Assembly (NCBI GenBank): GCA_028821575.1
Contig: JAPPFW010000028.1
Span: forward strand, 1-64,000
Origin: a bacterium
GTDB taxonomy: Bacteria > Actinomycetota > Acidimicrobiia > Spongiisociales > Spongiisociaceae
Direction: 5' to 3'
Length of the DNA stretch: 64,000 bases
Shown here: in pieces, positions 48,458-56,100 of the stretch
Layout: every line of letters starts with the position of its first letter
How positions within the stretch are numbered: the first letter of the stretch is position 1
Position numbers and translations under genes: made by a program
The notes under the pieces: generated by a model
Told to the model about the DNA's origin: nothing
The model's database searches: none
Seen by the model: the letters and a program-made list of their open reading frames with translations, nothing else

Positions 48458-50837
48458 CACACCGACGACCTCGCCAGCCGCCGGAGGGACGAAACGGAGA
48501 CTCACGCTGGGAGACGACACCTCGACGCTGTGGATAGCGATCGCCGCGTCGGGAATACCCCTCTGCTGGGTGGTGATGGGGGCTGCGCTGGCCACCGGTA
48601 CCTGGGTGGCCGGAGGAGTCCCGGGGGGCTGGCCGAGCGTGGGGGAACTGTGGCGGGTCGGGTGGATGATGGCCGCCGACGGGGCACGCCTCGACGAGGC
48701 CTGGCTGCTCGTGTCGAAGTCGACTGCGGTAGCCGCCGCCGCGTGGCTGTGGCTCCTGGCCGCCGCGTACACCACGGTTCTGGTCGTAGCCGCCACCGCC
48801 GCTCACCGCTGGCGGGACGCCGGGTGGCCCACCGACGCCCTTCAGGGGTGGCTGCGGTTGGGCGGCGGCTCGGGGCCTGTGAAGCACTTCCGCCACAAGG
48901 AGTGGCCGATCCCCCCGCCGTACTCCCATCTCGTACCAGGCCCCGGAGTGCTGCTGGGACAGGACCGTGGACGGCATGTCGTAGCCGCCGGAGGCACCCC
49001 GGTGATGGTGTTCGGCCCCACACGGTCGGGAAAAACCAGGTACGTGATCGCCCCGAACGTGGCGTGGTGGCCGGGCCCGGTGGTAGCGACCAGCGTCAAA
49101 ACCGACCTGGCCGAATGGACGTTGGTCCAGCGGCAGGAGCAGGGCCGATGCTACGGCTACGACCCGACCGGGCGTCTGTGGCCGTTCATGGAGGTACACG
49201 GCATCACCCCGGTCGTGTGGGACCCGGTGCGCCTCCTGCAGGGCGTGTCAGACCGGGACAAGCGGGAACACGCGACCCTGCTGGCACAGTTCCTGACGTC
49301 GCAGAGCAGCTCCCACGATGCCGGATCGCAAGGAATATGGGCCACGCTGGCCCAGCAGTATCTGACCGAGGTACTGGTCATCGCCGACGAACTGGAGTAC
49401 CCGCTGGTGGACGCCCTGAATTGGGTCATGGACATCAAAGGGTTCGGGAGGGACAAGACGTTGCCGTTCGAGGGGATGGGCCCCGAGGGGCAACGTTCCC
49501 TCCGCCGACTGAGGGTGCTGGCCGGCAAAGACGACCGTTTCCAAGGCTCGGTCGAGATCACGCTGAAGGAGGTGACGGGCGCTCTCGAGCACACGGCGGC
49601 GTCGCCCTCCACCGAGCTGGTACCTGCCGACCTGACCACGGCCGGCCGGGCCGACACCCTGTTTTTGACAGCCGACCACCTCAGCCAAACTACCCACAAG
49701 CCGGCCTTCGCGGCTGTGAGCCGCTATCTGTTCCACGTCACCGAAACGTTCCTGATCGATCCGGACGCTCCCCCACCGGCGAAGCCTCTGTTCGCGTTGG
49801 ATGAGCTCGCGAACCTGGCACGCCTCGCCGACCTTCCCGCGGTAGTGTCGACGATCCGGGCCCGAGCGCAGGTGATCTGCGGCATCCAGGAACGTTCGCA
49901 GCTGGAACAGGGTTGGGGCGTCCCCGGTGCCAAGACCCTGATCGGAAACCACCCGGTCAAACTGCAGCTCCCCGGAAGCTCCGACGCCTCGGCGATGCGT
50001 GATTGGGCGGTGCTGGCCGGTGACGACAGCGACGACAGCGACAGCGACCAGGCGGCCACCTGGCGGACGATTCCGAAGGGCCACGCCCGGGTCCTGGCGG
50101 AAGAACATCCGGCGTTCGAGATCGAGCTGGTAGACCCGGCCCGCTGGCTGGCCGACACTCCCCCACCGGCAGCCGACGGGCCGGGACCCGACGACGACAG
50201 CGGCGACGACGCCCGCCCGTTTGACTCCCCGGATCCGTCCTCGACCGGCGCCGACCACTCCGACGACCTGCTGGCCGTCCCGGCCGGGGTAGTGGACCGG
50301 GAACCGCCGGAGTGGCAGAAGGCCCAGGCCGCCGGCAGCGACACCGCGGCCGCCGCCTACGAAGCGGCGATGGCCCGCCGGAACCAGCCGCCAGACCGCC
50401 CACGCCCCCCCGACCAACCCACCGAGGCGACAGTCACGCCGCTGGCCGAGTACCGCCAGACCCGACCGCCTCCGCCGGACGAACCCCCTGCCGACGTGTC
50501 GAACGTTTCAGCCGGAAACACCCCGGCAGCTGCGGACGGTCTCAACGGGGAGGCTGCGGGAACGGCACCTCCTCCACCGCGGGCGCCCCTCGCCGACGTT
50601 CGGGAAGCGTCCGGGCCGGGGGTGTGGCTGCCGCCAGCGGTCTACGACGAGGCAGAGGACTATTGGGACGAGGCCCTAGCCGCGGCGGCCCGCGAGGTAG
50701 ACGCCGGGGTGGCGGACGACGACGAACTGTCCGGCCTCGACGTGTTCACCGACGACGACGGGAAACGCTTCGCGACCCACCGCTACGGGTACACGATCGG
50801 CCTCGACGACGTGCCCGGCTACCAGGAAGGAGTGTGA
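48450..50837 (+). CDS. VirD4/TraG-type coupling protein
   Basis: 795 residues from ATG 48450 (GAGGAGGGATGCG site). Two membrane helices (TLWIAIAASGIPLCWVVMGA, AAAAWLWLLAAAYTTVLVVA) precede Walker A MVFGPTRSGKTRYVI (about 185-199), TSVKTDLAEWT, Walker B PLFALDELANLARLADL (about 446-462) and ICGIQERSQLEQGWG. The C-terminal 250 residues are acidic and proline-rich and end ELSGLDVFTDDDGKRFATHR then YGYTIGLDDVPG; the next small gene repeats this tail. It brings the relaxase-DNA complex to the channel. Confidence 0.93.
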   Translation: MGDTPTTSPAAGGTKRRLTLGDDTSTLWIAIAASGIPLCWVVMGAALATGTWVAGGVPGGWPSVGELWRVGWMMAADGARLDEAWLLVSKSTAVAAAAWLWLLAAAYTTVLVVAATAAHRWRDAGWPTDALQGWLRLGGGSGPVKHFRHKEWPIPPPYSHLVPGPGVLLGQDRGRHVVAAGGTPVMVFGPTRSGKTRYVIAPNVAWWPGPVVATSVKTDLAEWTLVQRQEQGRCYGYDPTGRLWPFMEVHGITPVVWDPVRLLQGVSDRDKREHATLLAQFLTSQSSSHDAGSQGIWATLAQQYLTEVLVIADELEYPLVDALNWVMDIKGFGRDKTLPFEGMGPEGQRSLRRLRVLAGKDDRFQGSVEITLKEVTGALEHTAASPSTELVPADLTTAGRADTLFLTADHLSQTTHKPAFAAVSRYLFHVTETFLIDPDAPPPAKPLFALDELANLARLADLPAVVSTIRARAQVICGIQERSQLEQGWGVPGAKTLIGNHPVKLQLPGSSDASAMRDWAVLAGDDSDDSDSDQAATWRTIPKGHARVLAEEHPAFEIELVDPARWLADTPPPAADGPGPDDDSGDDARPFDSPDPSSTGADHSDDLLAVPAGVVDREPPEWQKAQAAGSDTAAAAYEAAMARRNQPPDRPRPPDQPTEATVTPLAEYRQTRPPPPDEPPADVSNVSAGNTPAAADGLNGEAAGTAPPPPRAPLADVREASGPGVWLPPAVYDEAEDYWDEALAAAAREVDAGVADDDELSGLDVFTDDDGKRFATHRYGYTIGLDDVPGYQEGV
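50506..50520. repeat. Second GTTTCAGCCGGAAAC palindrome, inside virD4
   Basis: Identical to 29689-29703 over 15 bases and lying in the low-complexity part of virD4, where protein constraint is weak. Could be a binding site or chance. Confidence 0.3.
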
Positions 50838-50840
50838 CCG

Positions 50841-51002
50841 ATGGGCAACCCCCGGCAAGTAACCGACGAACCGACCACAGCCGACGAACCCGGTGACGAA
50901 CTGTCCGGCCTCGATGTGTTCACCGACGACGGGAAACGCTTCGCGGTGCATCAGTTCAGGTACACGATCGGCCTCGACGACGTACCGGAGGGAGAGGACT
51001 GA
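50841..51002 (+). CDS. 53-residue peptide duplicating the C-terminal tail of VirD4
   Basis: Starts three bases after the virD4 stop; AGGAAGGAGTG upstream is a usable ribosome site. It encodes MGNPRQVTDEPTTADEPGDE, then LSGLDVFTDDGKRFAVHQFR and YTIGLDDVPEGED. The last 36 residues align with the VirD4 C-terminus almost position by position. It stops just before the ArdC-like gene. A free copy of the coupling protein tail could compete for or cap its partner; that is inference. Confidence 0.65.
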   Translation: MGNPRQVTDEPTTADEPGDELSGLDVFTDDGKRFAVHQFRYTIGLDDVPEGED

Positions 51003-51003
51003 A

Positions 51004-52356
51004 GTGGGTATATCAGTCAAAGACCTGACCAGCTCGATGGCCGCCAGCCTGGCCGACGCTATCGAACGGGGCGACGGCGCATGGTCCCAGCCGTATCACG
51101 CGTCCGGTCCGAAGTCGCCCCACAACCCGGTGACCGGCAGGCCCTACACCGGCATGAACTGGTTGGTGCTGGCCGCCGCCGCCAACGGACGATCGATCGA
51201 TCACGGTGGGTGGGCCACCTACCGCCAGTGGCAGAAGGCCGGGTGCCAGGTCCGGAAAGGCGAACGTAGCGTGCGGGTGCTCCGCCCGATCACTAAATGC
51301 TGCGGCGCGAAGGGCTGCAGAGAAGGGTCGCTGTGCGGGGACAAGCCCCGCCGGTGGTGGAAGCCGTACCCGGTGTTCGCTTCGACGCAGGTCGACGGTG
51401 ACGTGCCGGTGCAGGACGGTTACGAACGGCCCCCGCCGACGTGGGACTCTGAGTCGGTCACCGCAATGTTCCGGGAGTGTGGGGCGACCTGGCGGATCCA
51501 GGACGGCGTTGTTCCCCACTACGACCTGGTCGAAGACGTGATCACGACACCCCCGCCGCAGGCGTTCGACTCGGTCGGAGCGTGGGCGTCGACACTCGCT
51601 CACGAACACGCCCACTGGACGGGGCAGCGGACTGGACGTTTCACCAAGCACATCGCTTCGGCGGAGGACCGGGCGCGGGAGGAGCTGGTGGCGGAACTCG
51701 CCGCGGTGGTGATCTGCAGTGCCCTGGGCGTCGAACACGAACCCGTCGAACACCACGCCGCCTACCTGCGGTCGTGGGCGTCGCACCTGCGGGGCGTGGA
51801 CGGGGGCGCCGCCCTGACTTCGGCCGCCGCCGCCGCGTCCAAAGCAGCCGGACTCGTCGTAGACGCCATCAGCCGAGGCCTGGAAGCCAGAGCCGCCACC
51901 ACAGCCGAGGCCCCCTCACGACCTGGCCTGGCCGCCGTAGCCGCCCAGGCCGCCCCCGTACCGGAGCGGACCGGGGGCACGATAGCCGCCCGGGTAGCCG
52001 TCGGCCGCTGGATGCTGTCCCGCACGGTAGAAGGGCGAGGTGAGACAGCCGTCGCCGCCGCGTCGGACACCTTCGCCGACCTCCTAGCGATTCCCGCACC
52101 GACCGCCGAGGCAGGCGTCGAGGCACCACCTGTCGAGGACCGGCTGGCTGTGCGTGAGTGGATGCTGGCCCGTGCCACCGCCTCCGGAACCCCGCCGGCC
52201 AGCGCCGCGGTGACGATCGACAGGATCCTGGACCTGCCTCCGGAGGCCGCAGCGCCGCCACGCGGCGCCCCGGCACCAGTACAAGCCGTGTCACAGGAGT
52301 TGGCTACACCTGAGCCGGACAGCCGAGAAAGGAGCGGACATGGCTTCGGATGGTAA
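51004..52356 (+). CDS. ArdC-like antirestriction / ssDNA-binding metalloprotease
   Basis: 450 residues from GTG 51004. The N-terminal DUF1738 domain (WSQPYHASGPKSPHNPVTGR, YTGMNWLVLAAAANGR, then WATYRQWQKAGCQVRKGERS) is the ssDNA-binding part of ArdC. A small cysteine insertion (CCGAKGCREGSLCG) may bind zinc. The metalloprotease HExxH is LAHEHAHWTGQ (about 199-209), with a downstream EELVAELAAVVICSALG. ArdC proteins protect incoming DNA from host restriction during conjugation. The C-terminal 150 residues are alanine-rich and lack known domains. Confidence 0.85.
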   Translation: MGISVKDLTSSMAASLADAIERGDGAWSQPYHASGPKSPHNPVTGRPYTGMNWLVLAAAANGRSIDHGGWATYRQWQKAGCQVRKGERSVRVLRPITKCCGAKGCREGSLCGDKPRRWWKPYPVFASTQVDGDVPVQDGYERPPPTWDSESVTAMFRECGATWRIQDGVVPHYDLVEDVITTPPPQAFDSVGAWASTLAHEHAHWTGQRTGRFTKHIASAEDRAREELVAELAAVVICSALGVEHEPVEHHAAYLRSWASHLRGVDGGAALTSAAAAASKAAGLVVDAISRGLEARAATTAEAPSRPGLAAVAAQAAPVPERTGGTIAARVAVGRWMLSRTVEGRGETAVAAASDTFADLLAIPAPTAEAGVEAPPVEDRLAVREWMLARATASGTPPASAAVTIDRILDLPPEAAAPPRGAPAPVQAVSQELATPEPDSRERSGHGFGW

Positions 52357-53074
52357 GCGCACAGCGCTGCGACGGGCTCTGGTGATCCTGGGCGTCGCGG
52401 TCGGACTCGTCGTCGTGGTTGTGGCCTTCTCCCGCTGCGCCACTCCCTCGACCCTCTACTCGGGGTCGGTGGAAGTAGACCCGAACCAGCTGGTGGGGCC
52501 GACCAACGCAACCGCGGCCGCGTACCGGGCACTGGCGGATTGGGCACCGGACAGCGAGCCGGTGCTGGTAGAGGCCGTCTGGCGGGACCGGACCGCCACC
52601 AGTATGCGGGTGGTCGCCTTAGTGGACGGCTCGGCGGTGCAGGTACTCGTCGAGCAGACACCGAACGGATGGGTGGTTCCGCACCCGCCCCGCCCGGCGG
52701 AGCTGCCGCCGTCGTCGTCCTGGTGGCCGCTGGACGACCCGCCCTCAGCCGCGGCGACCGACGGCCGATGGCAGACAGCCACCGGGTTCCTCGAGGCCTG
52801 GCTGGAAGGCGGCGACACCAGCCGCTGGGTCGCGACCAGCTACCGCCCCCCGGCCCTGGCCGCGGTGTACCCCGATTGGGAGATCACCGGAGCCGAAGCG
52901 GAGTTTCTGCAGGTACCAGGCTCCGAGACGTACGTGGTCGCCATCGAGTACAGCGCCGCAACTGCCGGCGGCGGAGGACCCCGCACCTGGCGGGTGTATC
53001 TGGCGGTAGCGCAGGACGCTGCGGGCCGCTGGGCGGTCACCGGGGTGGCACACGGCCCGCCACCGGCACAGTAG
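52340..53074 (+). CDS. VirB8/TcpC-like conjugation protein
   Basis: 244 residues, overlapping the previous gene by 17 bases. One membrane helix (LVILGVAVGLVVVVVAFSRC, about 13-32), then two NTF2-like repeats: ATAAAYRALADWAPDSEPVL with MRVVALVDGSAVQVLVEQTP, and GRWQTATGFLEAWLEGGDTS with ETYVVAIEYSAATAGGGG and TWRVYLAVAQDAAGRWAVTG. This is the TcpC/VirB8 layout of Gram-positive conjugation systems, part of the envelope-spanning channel. Confidence 0.8.
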   Translation: MASDGKRTALRRALVILGVAVGLVVVVVAFSRCATPSTLYSGSVEVDPNQLVGPTNATAAAYRALADWAPDSEPVLVEAVWRDRTATSMRVVALVDGSAVQVLVEQTPNGWVVPHPPRPAELPPSSSWWPLDDPPSAAATDGRWQTATGFLEAWLEGGDTSRWVATSYRPPALAAVYPDWEITGAEAEFLQVPGSETYVVAIEYSAATAGGGGPRTWRVYLAVAQDAAGRWAVTGVAHGPPPAQ

Positions 53075-53100
53075 GGGCAACGGGAAAGAGAAGTACGATC

Positions 53101-56100
53101 ATGCGCGGCGACGGCCAGCTCTCCCTGTTCGACGAGTTTGGAGGCGACGATGGTTCTGCGAATAACTCCACCGACGGGGGAGAAAGTAGCCCGCTGCCGG
53201 TGGCCGACGCCGGACTTCCGGAAACCGGCCGGAACAGCCACGATGCGGTGGGGACGCCGGGCGTGGGAGTGGGCAGCGGCGTGGTGCCCGCTGACGCTGG
53301 CGCAGATACCGGACCCGGTCCAACACTACGCCCGGCAGGATCAGATGATGAACGCGGCGGAGGAGGAGATCATCCAGGCGCTGCAGGGGCGGACGCTTCC
53401 CCCAGGGGAGACCATCCAGGACCGGGCCGAGGAAGCAATGTTCCGGGAATGGGTACGGGTCAGTCCCGAAGTGGCGACGCCGGTGTGGAACCCGGGGTGG
53501 ACGGACATAGTGCGGTTCACGGCTCCGATCCGCCGCCAGAACCCGGACGGGACATGGACGGTGATCGAAACCGAGCGTCTGTCAGCGACCCTGGACCAGT
53601 TGGCGACCGAAGCGGTGTTCCTGTGGGCGCAGGCCCCCGACGACGACACCCGGTACGACCTGGTGGCGCCGTCGACGATGCAGAGCATCCTGGACGTGCA
53701 GATACCGGCCCTACACCGGCACCTGATCTGGGATCTGGCAGCCCGCAAAGCTCGGGAGACGTATCCCGACGACCCGAGGTACCGGCCGCTGAGATCCTAC
53801 CCGTCACCCCCCTACTAGCCGACGACTACACCCCACCATCCGGCCAGATAAGCCGGATCACAGCCAACTTGGCGGCGCTGGAGGTATTGGCCGCGGTCGA
53901 AACCGGCAGCGGGGTCGCCTCCCACCACCAACGCCAGACGCTCGCCCGATGGTCCGGTTGGGGCGCCGTATCCCAGGTGTTCGACCGGCACCACAGGCTG
54001 GGGAAGCGGTTCCTCCCCGACATCGAAGCGGTGATGACCCCCGAGGAGGTCAACGCCGCCCGCCAGTCCACCCTCAACGCCCACTACACGTCGCCGCTGG
54101 TCGCGGAAGCGATCTGGTCCCTGACCGACGAGCTGAGGTTCGCCGGCGGGGACGTGCTCGAGCCGGGCTGCGGGCCGGGTGTGTTCTTCGCCGCCGCGCC
54201 GGCCGACACCGACACCCCGGTTCGGATGACAGGCGTGGAACTCGACCCGACCACCGCCCGGATCTGCGCCGCCGCCCACCCAGAGCAGACCGTCGTTCCC
54301 ACAGCCATGCAGACATACGGGGGGTCGGGGTTCGCTGCGGCGGTCGGGAACGTGCCTTTCGCCGACGTGCCGATCCGGGACAAGTTGATCTCCGACGGGG
54401 CGCTGTCCCTCCACAACTACTGCATCGCCAAGAGCCTGGCCGCCATCCGACCCGGGGGGCTGCTGGTGGCAGTCACCAGCCGTTACACGATGGACTCGGC
54501 CAACCCGTCCCAGCGCAAGCAGATCGCCCGTTGGGGGTCGTTCGTGGGAGCGGTGAGGCTCCCAGGCGAGGCATTCGCGTCGCATTCGGGCACGTCGGTA
54601 ACGACCGACATCGTGGTGTTCCAACGCCGCCCGGAGCGTCTCGCGCTCGGCGACCTGCCCGACGGTGAGATATGGTGGCGCACCGCGGAGCACACCACCG
54701 CCGACGACTCCGAGACGGTGTACCGGAGGAACCGCTGGTACGACTTCAACCCGGACCTGGTGCTAGGCAAGGCGGTAGCCGGGGGAATGTACGGAGCTGA
54801 CAGCGTGGGCGTAACGTCCGACGCTGAGCTGTCCGAGGCGATACCGGCGATGATGAGCAAACTCGCCCGCCGGGTACAGCTCCCCTACCAGCTGCCGGAC
54901 CCATCCGAGGGAGCCGACCGCACCACGGTGTCGGCCGGACCCACGTTCGTCCCGCCGACCTGGGCGCGGGAAGGGTCGATCTTCGCCACCACCGACGGTG
55001 GCTTCGTCCAGATCCAGGCGGGCATTCCCCGCCGCTACACCCGGCGCCTGGACCGGCGGGACCCGGAACTGGCGAAGGCCCCACGCGCCGAGCAGAACGC
55101 CGACCTCGCCCGGCGAAAGGCCGCGGCCGTCGCTCAACTGGCCGCCATGTGCGACCTGCGGGACGTGGCACGCGACCTGGTCGAAGCCGAACAGGAAGGC
55201 TCACCCGACATCGACACGCTGCGGGAACGTCTCAACGAAGCGTACGACACGGCCGTAGACGCAGCCGGCGGACCCCTCATCCAAAGAGACGAGGAGGGGA
55301 CGATGCGCCGTCGACTGTTCGGCGGATTCATCGAAGACCCCGACTGCGTGTTCCTCATGGGATTGGAGACCGAAGGCCCCGACGGACCGCAGAAAGGACC
55401 CGCCTTCTACCGTCCGATGACCAGACCTGTGACCGACCCCGCAGACGTCGACTCCCTGCAGGACGCGGTGATCCAGTCCGTCGGCCGCCTGGGGAGGGTC
55501 GACGTCGAGTTCATGACCTCGGTCACCCCGAACTTGGACTGGACACTCGACGACCTGATCGAAGGGGAACTCGCCTACCGCGACCCGGCCCTGGCTGGCA
55601 CCGGCGGCGCCGACAAACGATGGATCGCCGGGCCGGTGTATCTGAGCGGCGACGTGCGTGCGAAGCTCTCCGAAGCGCAGCAGGCCGCAGAAACCGACGA
55701 GCGGTACACCACGAACGTGACCGCTCTCGAATCTGTGGTACCCGAGTTCGTGCCCGCGTCGCAGATCTCGGTCAATTGCGGAACGACGTTGCTTACCCCC
55801 GAAGAAGTAACCGAGATGATCACCGACACGCTGGGCAACGTGCGGAAGCTGGTCGTGTCCTACAACGAGCGGGGCGGGTGGGGGATCACCGGGAGAGCGC
55901 CAACCTACGACCCGCGGTACCACCACGAGTGGGGCACCGACTCGATGAACGCGATACGCATCCTGGATGCGGCCTGGACAGGTCGCCAGCCCATCGTGTA
56001 CATGCCCCATCCCAACGACCCGGACCGCAGGGTCGTGGACAACGAAGCGACCGTGGCCGCCGCCGAGAAAGTGGAACGGTGGCACGACCGGCTCGTGGAG

